From Apium graveolens (taxonomy: Eukaryota > Streptophyta > Magnoliopsida > Apiales > Apiaceae): a stretch of DNA of 64,000 nt. The position numbers were made by a program, and so were the translations under genes. Where the stretch lies: the NCBI RefSeq assembly GCF_009905375.1, contig NW_027417531.1:62001-126000 (forward strand), read 5' to 3'. Each line of letters begins with the position of its first letter. Position 1 is the first letter of the stretch. The notes below the pieces were generated by a model. It did not search any database. It was not told the DNA's origin and was given only the letters and a program-made list of their open reading frames with translations. Of this stretch, positions 32,517 through 43,306 are shown piece by piece.

Positions 32517-35395
32517 TATAACGACTCGTATAATTTTTATTAATTTAAAAGTGCAATAATTGAATAAATAATTAAATAAAATATGTGTCTTGGTTTTGGC
32601 AGCAGTGTGTTGATATATACTATTTATCTGTGATTTATGGGTGTAAAAGGTTGGAATGTGTATTTAAATATTGAGTTATATTGTTCTGTTTCATTTTAAG
32701 GGTGATTTTATTACAGTTTAAATCCGCAAATATTTGGATTGTCTCTAAAAATTAGTTTTATGATTTTATAATTTCAATAATTATTTTTAGGATTTTATAA
32801 AATTTAGAAATCAATATTTTATCAATTATTTAGTCCTGCATGATTTTCTAATTGCATTTATTTGTAAAAATCCGTATTTAATTCCAGAATTCTTTAAAAA
32901 TCATGAAACTCATATTTTATTACGTTTACAATATTCTGAGAATTTTAAAATTATTTTGGTAATTTTCAGGATTAATTTTACCCGCACGTTGTTTCGCTTA
33001 ATTGTGAAAACCGGATATTAATTGCATTGTAAAAATGGTTTAAAAATTTCAAAAATTTTATTTTATTAACTTTCAGATATTTTGAGAATTTTAAGTGTGA
33101 AATTTGTAATTTTTCGGTGAATTTTGTCGGGGAGCTTGCGCGTTATTTTAACCAGAAATGAATCAAATAGTTATATAAATCAGGGCCAGGGACACGTGTA
33201 AGCCTTGGGGTGTTGTGTTGATACGTGTCTACGCCTTATTTTTTTCCCCTTTCCATGTTATTCCCCTCCCCAAATGAGCCTTGATCCTGGTCTCTCTCAA
33301 TCGAATCTCTCTCATCTCTCACCTCTCAAATCTCTCTCACTCTCATCTCTCTTCCCTCTCTTTCTCTTCCTCTTCCTTTATTTCCGGTTTCCTTTCTTCT
33401 GCGCCGATGAGTTTTTGGGCCGGTAATTCCGGGCAGCCTCCTGGTTTTGTTTTTGTTTTAGTTTGAATATATATGTATATGAATGTTTGTGTGTGCGTGA
33501 GTGTAACAGTGTGCGTGTGTGTGCAGTCTGTGTGGTGGCGCGTCTTCGCGCGTGTTGTGATGCTATGTGGCCTTTGTTTTGGTTCTGTTCTGATTTTGCA
33601 GTTTGCGAATTGGAATAGTATAATGATTTTAAAAAAAAATCTGCAGGATTTTATTTGAGTAAAATTTGTGATATCAATATTTCGTGCGGGAAATTAATTT
33701 TATTAATCGGCGAAGTTCGCGTTGGAAACCCGCGAAATTTTGTCGTCGTACCGCGAAGACTATTTACGAGCGAACGACGGATGGTGATGACTTGGTTCTG
33801 AGTCTTGAATATTTTAAATAAATAAAATGATCGCATAAATTATTTTCAAAACACGAATAAATATTTGTGTGACGAGTAATATGGAATTACGAATTACAAA
33901 TTGTGAATTGTTGGGATTCGACGTCGATTGATGTTTCGACGGGTAGGTCTATAAATAGAGGAGTCGCTGTCAAAATTTTTCTAAAAATTATTTCTAAATA
34001 CAAACCGATACTAATTAAACCCTAATTGTTACGTGTACTATTACGTGCATTATTACATGTATATTATTATTTTGCATATATGTGCGAGTCGGGAATCGTA
34101 TCGTTAGGTAATGTGTTTAGTGAGGACAATTCAAGCATGACCGGTAGTTTAACCTAGGTTGTTTCGACCCTGTAGGTTCTAGTCGGGAAACCGAAAGTGA
34201 ATGTTGGACTAAGGATAACCTAGTGGACAGTCGACGAGCTTAGTAGTGTTTCAACCGAAGAACTTGAGTGTTAAACTCGAATCCAAGGTGATCTAGTGGT
34301 TAGACGATAAAGCTCTGCAAGGCAAGTACCCCTGAATAAATCTTTTACAGTTCAGTATATATGAATAATTCTTGATTTAAATTACATACTGGAACATAAT
34401 GTTTTAAGTTACGTATTCCCCATATTTAAATATGTTTTACTAACTGATGTTTTGGGGAAAAAGTAACTTTTGAAAATACCTATCTCTAGATTGTGATTAA
34501 ATTGAAAAGGATTTTAGAATGTGTGCTGTAATTGTTTAAAAAGAGATAGGTGTAATTGATTTTGGAAACTGGATAAAAACAAATCAGATGGTGGACGGCT
34601 GCGTAAGAGACCCGTAATGGCCCAGCATGGTTGCGTAAGAGGCTAAGTCGGATGCGCGCAGTGGTAGGCCGCTTAGTCCAGCATAACAGAGACCTAGCTA
34701 GTCTCTGAGTTCCGGAACAAATTATGGTGGGATAGACTGATCAGCTGTCCCTAGGATTCATCCAATTTTTATATCTGATTTTGGTTTAATGGTTCTCATA
34801 ACAGAACAAATATTTTACGGTCCCTGTAACGGGACAAATGATTTATGGTTCCAGTAATGGGACAGTGGTTTTGGAAAGGAAATGGCATGCTAAAATTGGA
34901 CTCTGGTATTTTTTGCACAGCACACGGCTGATGTTATTATTTTTCAGAGCATGCTAGTTTTGATATCCAGTTTATATCCATGTTGATATCCATAACTATT
35001 TTATTGAAAACTATTTTACTTGTTATTCATATAGTGGTACTGCTGAGCAATTGATTGCTCACCCTTGCAGAATATTTTATATATGTATTACAGAGGCCTA
35101 GGAGACTAATCTGTGGTAGTCAGGGCAGAGCTCCAGTTCCTTCCGTGTCAGGCTCCTCTGAGGTAGTTGTGTTGGACCAAGGATGGTCTGATGAGTTGTT
35201 GTATTAGGTTGCTGCATCATGATGGTTTGTTGTAAGTCAGTTGTGTAATAGTTGTAACCTAAATCATACTTAAACATGGAAAAGGACTTGGTAAAGGGGT
35301 CGTGGTTATGTATTATTAATGATCTGGATTATATTATGTGGTTATTGTGATTGTTGGTGACGTCAACTCCTGACCCCGGGGTTGAGGCCATCACA
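32517..35395 (+). mobile_element. Solo LTR (2.88 kb), probably Ty3/gypsy
   Basis: The segment TATAACGACTCG to GCCATCACA is bounded by TCCAC duplications and has no PBS, polypurine tract or pol, so it is a solo LTR left by LTR-LTR recombination. The first dinucleotide TA is a decayed TG. A TATA box TATAAATAG lies at 33950-33958. A pyrimidine-rich tract (33290-33400) and a GT-rich tract (33480-33530) are present. Short ORFs in it are not credible genes. Assignment to gypsy rests on LTR length and ends resembling those of E5, so it is tentative. Confidence 0.78.
33950..33958 (+). promoter_or_regulatory. TATA box of the solo LTR
   Basis: TATAAATAG in a GC-richer context (GGGTAGGTC upstream, AGGAGTCGC downstream) is the best promoter candidate of this LTR and gives its orientation as plus. 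Confidence 0.55.
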
Positions 35396-35400
35396 TCCAC
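35396..35400. repeat. Solo LTR target duplication, right copy (TCCAC)
   Basis: This matches 32512-32516 exactly and marks the return to E3 sequence. Confidence 0.85.
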
Positions 35401-35452
35401 TATATATGTCAAAGGAATTCATTATAACCTTGATGAAATGAAGAAGTCTCGT
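35401..35452 (+). pseudogene. E3 ORF3 fragment between the solo LTR and E4
   Basis: These 52 bp are the only E3 bases between two insertions. They encode YVKGIHYNLDEMKKS-like sequence that continues the ORF3 frame from 32516 and leads to 47866 after E4. Two independent insertions therefore hit E3 within about 50 bp of each other. Confidence 0.7.
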
Positions 35453-36018
35453 TGTTAGATATATTTGAGATGTGATGTCTAATCTGCTGTGTTTAGTTTC
35501 AGAACTTAATATCAGGACTTACTGGAAATCAGAACTTACTGAAGTCATAACTTATATCAGAACTTAAGGCCGTCAGGATTTATATCAGGACTTAAGTGTG
35601 GATACTTCAGATAAGGAAATCAGTTGATTTACAGGAAATGATCGTGACTAAAAAAATAGAAGATATTTATGAAGAGTTAGAAGACTAGAAGACTTGTAGA
35701 AGATAATATTTAATTAATATATTTTAGGAGACAGAATTATATTCCATATCAATTAGAAGATATCTTGTAACTGTGTACTATATAAACACAGCTTAGGGTT
35801 TACACTATAGGTGTTATCATTCACGAGGAAGATTATACATTGTAACTTAGCAGCTCTTAGTGATATTGTTCATCACTGAGAGAGAACACTTGTTCTATTG
35901 TAGCAGAGTTTATTATATTGAATATACTTGATTACTGTTACATACATGTGTTGATAAATCGATTTGATTATATAAACACTATATTCAACCCCCTTCTATA
36001 GTGTTGTGTGACCTAACA
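35453..36018 (+). repeat. E4 5' LTR with TCAGAACTTA array and TATA box
   Basis: It reads TGTTAGATATATTTG to GACCTAACA. Between about 35500 and 35600 there are three TCAGAACTTA, two TCAGGACTTA and one TCAGGATTTA. A TATA box TATATAAA follows at 35779-35786. Confidence 0.92.
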
Positions 36019-36020
36019 AG

Positions 36021-36032
36021 TGGTATCAGAGC
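36021..36032 (+). other. E4 primer-binding site (tRNA-iMet)
   Basis: TGGTATCAGAGC begins two bases after the LTR and is a perfect initiator-Met tRNA match. Confidence 0.92.
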
Positions 36033-36073
36033 CTCTCTGTTGATTTACAAACAGTAAGATCCAGTTTACAATC

Positions 36074-37669
36074 ATGTTTGAAGAAACACAAACCCCACCT
36101 AAGCCCACCAAAACTTAAGATACTCGAAACAAACAAACTCACAGTCGATATGAGAGTATTAGGGTTCCCATACTGAGAGCATCTGAGTATCCTATATGGA
36201 AGGTAAAGATGGCTATGTTTGTGGAAGCCACAGATCCAGAATACATTGATAGAATCAATGATGGACCATATAAGCCTACTAAGCTTTCTATTGTAGTTGC
36301 TGATCAACCAGCAAAGATGATTCCAAAGGAGAAAAGTGAGTACACAACTGAAGACATCTCATCTATTGCCAAGGATGCAAGGGTAAGGCATCTGCTTCAT
36401 AGTGCAATTGACAATGTCATGTCAAACAGGGTAATTGGATGAAAGACTTTAAAAGAGAGATGGGATGCTTTGGAGACAAGATGCCAGGGAACTAATGTAA
36501 TCAAAAAGAACAGGAAGACTATACTCACACAAGAGTATGAGCACTTTGACTAAAAAACTGATGAGTCATTAACTGATTTATATGACAGGTTTGCTAAACT
36601 CTTGAATGATCTGTCACTGGTGGACAAGGAATGTGATCTTGAAGATTCAAATCTAAAGTTCCTTTTAGCTCTTCCCGAAAATTGGGATTTGAAGTCTATC
36701 GCCATAAGAGACAACTATGACCTTGCTGAAACTACTCTTGATGAAATTTATGGTATGCTCAAGACTTATAAACTTGAGATGGATCAAAGGAGTAAAAGGC
36801 ATGGAAGAAAGTCAAAGACAATTGCTCTTAAAGCTGAGGAGGAAGCTCCTAAAGTGGTTGTCTCAAAGAGGGGCAAAGGAAAGGCTCTCATCATACAATC
36901 TGATTCAGAGTCATCATATTCTGATGATGATGATTCAGAATCTGAAAATTTATCTGAGGTTGATGTTGATGCAGAGATGATGCAACTGTGTGCTTTTATG
37001 GTGAAGGGTATCATAAAGATTGCCTACAAGATATTCAGAAAGGACAAGAAGTTTTCAAGGAAAGGTGGAAGTTCTGAAAAGAAAGGGTTCAGAAAGTCTG
37101 AAGGCAAAGGAGGAAAGTCTGATAGAGGAGACAACTCAAGTGTCAAATGCTACAATTGTGGTGAAAGAGGCCACATCTCTCCCGACTACAAGAAAGGAAA
37201 AGGTGATAAAGGACAGGCACTTATCACAAAGAAGAAAAACTGGGCAGACACTTCAGATTCTGAAGATGAGGTGAATTATGCCTTGATGGCAAATGTTGAA
37301 TTAAAGGTACCTCAATCAACTCTTGCTTTTCATACTGATGATATTTATGAGCTAAGATTATATCTGAAAACCATGTTTATTAGTTTTAGAGATCAGACTT
37401 TAACAAATGAAAGATTAACATCTGAAAGTCTTGCTCTTAGAAACAGAAATGACTATTTAGAAAAAGAGATAGTTATGTTCCATCAAACTCAGAAAGAAAG
37501 AGATGAGGTTTTGTATGCTAGAGATGAAGTGCTAAAATTGAATAAATCTCTTAAATCTGAACTGGAAAAGGAAAAGGAAATAATCAAAACTTGGACTAAC
37601 TCTGGAAGAACAACTCAGAAAATCTTAGAAAATGGAAATTGGAAAGAAGGTCTAGGTTACCATAGATGA
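36074..37669 (+). pseudogene. gag: E4 gag
   Basis: The ATG is at 36074 (MFEETQTPPKPTKT), with in-frame stops at 36116, 36440 and 36551. The capsid-like part has RYESIRVPILRASEYPIWKV; the later part is open from 36602. A zinc knuckle at about 37147 reads CYNCGERGHISPDY, so its last Cys has become Tyr. A long Glu/Lys/Leu-rich coiled-coil region follows (RDQTLTNERLTSESLALRN). A frameshift near 37640-37665 ends this frame at 37669. Confidence 0.85.
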
Positions 37670-38402
37670 TAAGGAAGAAAAGGAAACTATGTCATCTAAA
37701 CCAAACTTTACCAAGAAAGCTGAAAAGCCTAAAGTTAATCCTGTTAAATTTGTAGCAAAAACTGATATGTCAAAGTCTGAAAAGATGAATGATTCTAAAA
37801 CATAAGTCAAAGAAAAGTCAACTTCTGACAGATTGAAATAGGACAAACCAGCTTCAGTAAACATAGATTTAATGACAAAGAAGCAGCTTAAGCATAAGCT
37901 GAAAGAGATTAGAAATGTGAACAAGGTAAAGGAAGATAGGAAAAATAGGAATGGAAAGGAAGGTGTGAATAAAAGCAATAATTATATGCCTGTTCCTAAT
38001 GCTCCTTGAAAGAAATGCTATAAATGTGGAAACTCTAACCATCTTGTTTCCTTTTGCAGGAAAAATAAAGATATAAACTCTTTACCTCCTAGATCAGGAG
38101 TTAAGAGTCAGTCTGTTAGGTTTAAACCACAAAATCCTTGTTTTCATTGTGGTAGTTTATGGCATTCTATTTATACTTGTAAGGAATATCATAGTTTGTA
38201 CTATGATTATTATCAAATAAAACCTTCTTTGAAGATAGCTAGTGTAATTCCTTCTACTGTAAATTCTGATGCAAAGTCTGATATAAAGTCTGATAAGAAG
38301 CAAGTTAGCATAAACTCTGAAATTAAATCCGCTGCAAATGCTAACAAACTTAAAAAGGCCAAAGGATCCAAGCAAGTCTGGGTCCTTAAAACTAACCAAT
38401 AG
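37665..38402 (+). pseudogene. gag: E4 gag extension with two more zinc knuckles
   Basis: Frame 0 continues gag with in-frame stops near 37803, 37839 and 38007. Two complete CCHC motifs follow: CYKCGNSNHLVSFC near 38019 and CFHCGSLWHSIYTC near 38140. With the one at 37147 this gag had three knuckles. The reading ends at TAG (38400-38402); a TGA follows shortly, and the protease is in the same frame. The stop at the gag-pol edge is shared with E1. Confidence 0.75.
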
Positions 38403-39777
38403 TGGTCTTTGTGATTGCAGGGCAACAGGAAAAACATACTAGTTCTGGACAGTGGATGTTCAGGTGATATGATTGGAAATAAATCCCTGCTATCAGACTT
38501 TGTGGAGAAAGCTGGCCCAGGAGTTTCTTATGGAGATGGAAACATGGGAAAGAATCTGGGATATAGCAATATCAATCTTGGGAATGTCATCATTAAATCA
38601 GTAGCTCTTATCTCAGGACTTAAACACAGTCTGCTAAGTGTGAGTCAAATCTGTGACAGAGGTTATTATGTGGATTTCTTTGAAGAACACTGTGAAGTTG
38701 TAAGTAATTCTACAGGCAAAGTGGTTCTGAAAGGTTATAGACATGGTAACATATATGAAGCCAGACTTTCAACAAACTCTAATGGTTCTGCAATCTGTCT
38801 GTTGAGTAGAGCATCAATTGAAGAAAGCTGGAATTCGCACAAGAGACTCTCTCATTTAAATTTCAACAACAAAAATGAGCTAGTAAAGAAAGATCTTGTG
38901 AGAGGACTGCCAAAATCAGTATTTGCTCCTGATGGCCTTTGTGATTCATGTCAAAAGGAAAAACAAAGAAAATCTTCATTCAAGAGCAAAACTGAATCCT
39001 CAATTCTTGAGCCTTATCACTTACTGCATGTTGATCTATTTGGTCCAGTCAATGTCATGTCCATTGCAAATAAGAAATATGTTATGGTTATAGTCGATGA
39101 GTTCACAAGATACACTTGGGTGTATTTCTTGCACAAGAAGAATGGAACTGCATCTACTCTAACTGATCATGTCAGACAGCTGGATAAGTTTGTCAAAGAT
39201 TTTGTTAAAATAATAAGAAGTGATAATGGCACTGAGTTCAAGAATTCAATCATGGAAGAGTTCTGCAAAGAGCATGGAATAAAGCAGGAATTTTCTGCAC
39301 CTGGAACTCCACAGCAAAATGGAGTTATAGAAAGAAAGAACAGGACTCTCATTGAAGCTGCACATACTATACTTGATGAAGCAAATCTACCAACCTACTT
39401 TTGGGCTGAATTTGTGCAAACTGCTTGTTTTACACAGAATGCTACACTCATAAACAAGAATGGAAAAACAACATATGAGATGGTGAAGAAAAAGAAGCTA
39501 AACCTGAAATACTTTCATGTATTTGGATGCAAGTGTTTTATTCTTAAGACTCATCCTGAACAGCTGTCAAAATTTGATCTAAAAGCTGATGAATGAATTT
39601 TTGTTGGATATCCACTTTCCACAAAAGCCTTCAGAGTCTACAATTTAAGAATAAGGGTTGTCATGGAATCTATCAATGTATCTTTTGATGATAAAAAGAT
39701 TACTGGACTTGAAGATTTCAATGATAATGATCATCTGAGATTTGAAAATAAAGATTCAAATTCTGATTCTATAAATT
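38403..39777 (+). pseudogene. pol: E4 protease and integrase
   Basis: The protease box is LDSGCSGDMIG near 38446 (RHMTG in the other copies, so Arg-His has changed). The GAG-pre region reads SWNSHKRLSHLNF. The integrase core has VDLFGPV, RSDNGTEF and QQNGVIERKN, all acidic residues kept. A TGA at 39594-39596 falls where related copies have Gly (DEGIFVGY). A frameshift near 39775 lies in a run of TTCTGAT words in the Ser/Asp-rich linker. Confidence 0.87.
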
Positions 39778-41799
39778 ACTGATGACCTAAATCCTGATCC
39801 TGCAAGTTCTGACGGGTTAAATTCTGATGTCATTGAAAATGTGGTAACTACTCCAAGGGAAAGTGCACCTGTTCGGGGGGAGCAAGCTAATGATCCTACC
39901 ACATCTCAAGACTCTCAAGAAGCATCAGAACCTGTCAATGGTTCTTCAAGTTCTGATTCATCAAGTTCTGATGAGCCAAACTCTGATAATTCTGGAAACT
40001 CTGATTCTTCAATTCCTGAAGAATCCAACTCAAATTCTGAAATTTCAGAGAGCATAACTTTAGGGGGAGCATTAGAAAATGCTGATGGAGACAGCATGGA
40101 TCATGGGGGAGGATCCAGTTCTAGAGATCAACTTTCATCTGTAAGGAAGTGGACTAAAGCACATACACCTGACTTAATAATTGGAGAACCTGAAGCAGGT
40201 GTCAGAACTAGAACATCAACATCAAATGAATGTCTCTATCATTCCTTTCTATCACAGACTGAATCAAAGAAAGTGGATGAAGCTCTTCAAGATGTTGATT
40301 GGGTGCAAGCAATGCAGGAAGAGTTAAATGAATTTGAAAGAAATAAAGTCTGGACCCTAGTGCCAAGACCAAAGAACAGATCCATTGTGGGCACAAAATG
40401 GGTGTTCAGAAACAAAACTGACAGTGATGGCATAATTACAAGGAACAAAGCAAGGCTGATTACTAAAGGATACTCTCAATAAGAGGGTATTGACTATGAT
40501 GAAACATTTGCTCCAGTTGCTAGATTGGAAGCCATAAGGATCTTTTTGGCTTATGCTGCTCACAAGAAGTTTAAAGTCTTTCAAATGGATGTAAAAAGTG
40601 CCTTTCTCATTGGAGAATTGGAAGAAGAGGTATATGTTGAACAACCTACAGGCTTTGTTGATCCAAAATTTCCAAATCATGTCTACAGGCTTAACAAAGC
40701 ACTTTATGGCCTTAAGCAAGCTTCAAGAGCATGGTATGAGACTTTAGCTCAATTCCTTCTGGAAAGTGGATTTACCAGAGGCACAATTGATAAAACTCTG
40801 TTCTACCTCAACCATGGAAAGGACTTACTTTTGGTACATATATATGTTGATGATATCATCTTTGGTTCTACAAATGCCAAACTCTGTGAAAGGTTTGCAA
40901 AGCTAATGCAGTCAAGATATCAAATGAGTATGATGGGAGAACTTAGCTATTTTCTGGGACTTCAAGTCAAGAAAAATGAAGAAGGTACTTTCATAAATCA
41001 ATCCAAGTACACCAGAAATTTACTCAAGAAATTTGGAATGCAAGACTGTTCAACTACATCTACTCTCATGGCCACTGCAACCAAGTTAGATAAAGATACT
41101 GGAGCATCAGTAGATATTACTAACTATAGAGGTATGATTGGCTCTTTACTCTATTTAACTGCAAGTAGACCTGATATCATGTATGCTACATGTCTTTGTG
41201 CAAGATTTTAGGCTGATCCAAGAGAACCTCATCTAATAGCTGTGGAAAAAATTTTCAAGTACCTCACGGGTACAGCTGATCTAGGATTGTGGTATCCTAG
41301 GGAATCAGATTTTAAGCTAATAGGTTACTCAGATACAGATTTTGCAGGATGCAAAATAGACAGGAAAATCACCAGTAGAAGCTGCCAATTTCTTGGAGGC
41401 AGATTGGTTTCTTGGTTTAGCAAGAAACAGAAGTCAATTTCCACATCAACTGTAGAAGAAGAATATATTGATGCAGGAAGCTGTTGTGCACAGATTCTTT
41501 GGATGAAGAATCAGTTACTGGACTAAGGGTTAGAATTTTCTAAAATACCCATTTACTGTGATAATCAAAGTGTTATTTCTATGAAAGGTAACCCAGTTCA
41601 ACACTCAATGACAAAGCACATTAGCATTAGGTACCATTTCATAAGGGAACATGTGATGGAAGGTACAGTGGAATTGCATTTTGTCCTAACAGATCAACAA
41701 CTAGCAGATATCTTCATAAAACCACTATGTGAAGCTACTTTTACAAGACTGGTAAATGAACATGGAATGGTTTCAGGTTCTTTCCAAAAATCTGTTTAG
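39778..41799 (+). pseudogene. pol: E4 reverse transcriptase and RNase H
   Basis: Frame 1 runs from the Ser/Asp/Asn linker, encoded largely by TTCTGAT-like repeats (39930-40050), through KWTKAHTPDLIIGEPEAG to [15 protein letters not shown] is near 40842-40880, [15 protein letters not shown] shows Asn to Ile, and RNase H has STVEEEYIDAGSCCAQ. In-frame stops lie at 40480, 41209 and 41524. The tail QLADIFIKPLCEATFTRL ends at TAG 41797-41799. Confidence 0.88.
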
Positions 41800-43306
41800 T
41801 TTTTGTTCTCATGCATCAGACTTTTATGATCAGTGTTTACAGATTATCTTATCTCAATGTAATATGTGCTTAAATTGTAATATATTAAATCTGATTGTTA
41901 TCTGATGTGATTCTATATACTCTGATAGTGTTTTGAATGTCCTGTGACTATTCAATCCAATGAGGATTATTTGTTAGATGCTGACTTAGTAGTCTTTAAC
42001 AAACTGTGTATCTCATGTTTGAATTAGTTGTTTATGTGGAAATCCATAACACAAGCAAACTCTGATTTTGATCTTAGTCAAATTTACTTTGTGTATCTTA
42101 TTACTAAGTCACAAACTTGATTATTGTTTCTTATCTGTTAAATTCTGATTTCAGTAAATCTTAAGGATGAACTACATGATTCATAAGCCTAACTTATCTG
42201 AAGAAAACAAAAGAAAAGAAATTGAAGTCAGGTTCTCCTTTGAGATCTAGATTAAATATGTAAAAGGGAAGACCCAAGTGCATTGCTGGTATTAAGTTAT
42301 ATGCATTAGAAAAGCAAATAAATTTTCCTTGGTGACTTTTCACATTCTCTGATTACTGGAGAAATACTCTGATAATAGCATAAATTCTGATAGCAGTTGT
42401 GATTCATTTACACTGAGAAGCCACTGTAAAAAGAATGTCAAAAGATGCATAAAATGAGCACAAACAGTTGAGGTGGACTCTTGCATAAATTTATTCTATA
42501 GTAGACTTCAAAATTAAAGACATATTTTAAGCATTTTTCTTAGTTATGCCTTATTTCTAAGATATCTGAAGTTTATCAGACTTTAATCTTTATTTGATTA
42601 TTTGCAAATGCACACGCTCTCACTCCATATAAATGATGAAAATTACTGTGGTGATTAAGTTATTTTTGACAAATAGTTAAGTATTATTTGCATAAATTCT
42701 GAGGACAAGTTCTGATGAAAGTTCTGATGATTAAACTCTGAAGAAACCAGTCAGTATTTGTGTGAAGAATCACATATACAGTCATTCACTTTTTGAGTAC
42801 AGAAGCCATGTTCTAATGACCGTTAAATTCTGATAATAGTCAAGTTCTTATGCAAATCCTGATGGAAACTCTGATGTTTACGTGGCATTATTTAATTACT
42901 TGGCTTATTTTTAGTATTTACAGTAATGGTTATATTTTGTCAGAAAATAATTAAGTGAGATAAAAACAGTGATAATCATTTGGTTTATGGGTTGCATGTT
43001 TCTTTTGGTAACAACATGTGAGCAATAATTACTGCACGTTTACCGTGCCCACTCATTATTTTTTTGACTGTTTCCATGCTGCTAGGTGTAAAAAGTTTCT
43101 GTTTTACTTCCAAAAAGAGCCGTTGAGTGGAAAGAGTATAAATATTAGAGACAAAAGATAACCCAAATATTTTACTTTCTCTCTTACTTACTCTCTTATT
43201 TCTTTTACTCTCTCTCTTTTACTCTCTATTTTCTGACGGACTTTCTTACAAGCTTTTTAACAAACACCTTGTGAACACACATTTTCTCACTTATTTCTTT
43301 ACAGAA
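41800..43306 (+). promoter_or_regulatory. E4 pol-ORF3 spacer: TTCTGAT words and TATA box
   Basis: This 1.5 kb has no credible ORF. TTCTGAT, CTCTGAT and TCAGA words recur from about 41830 to 42890, densely at 42350-42410 and 42700-42890. They are the complement of the TCAGAACTTA family in the LTR. TATAAATA lies at 43137-43144, about 163 bp before the ORF3 ATG, and the leader after it is strongly CT-rich (43175-43230). I infer a promoter for ORF3. Confidence 0.55.

Noticed and set aside
33205..33658. Short plus-strand ORFs in the CT- and GT-rich part of the solo LTR
   Set aside because: They are low-complexity readings of pyrimidine and GT tracts inside an LTR with no motif or homologue.
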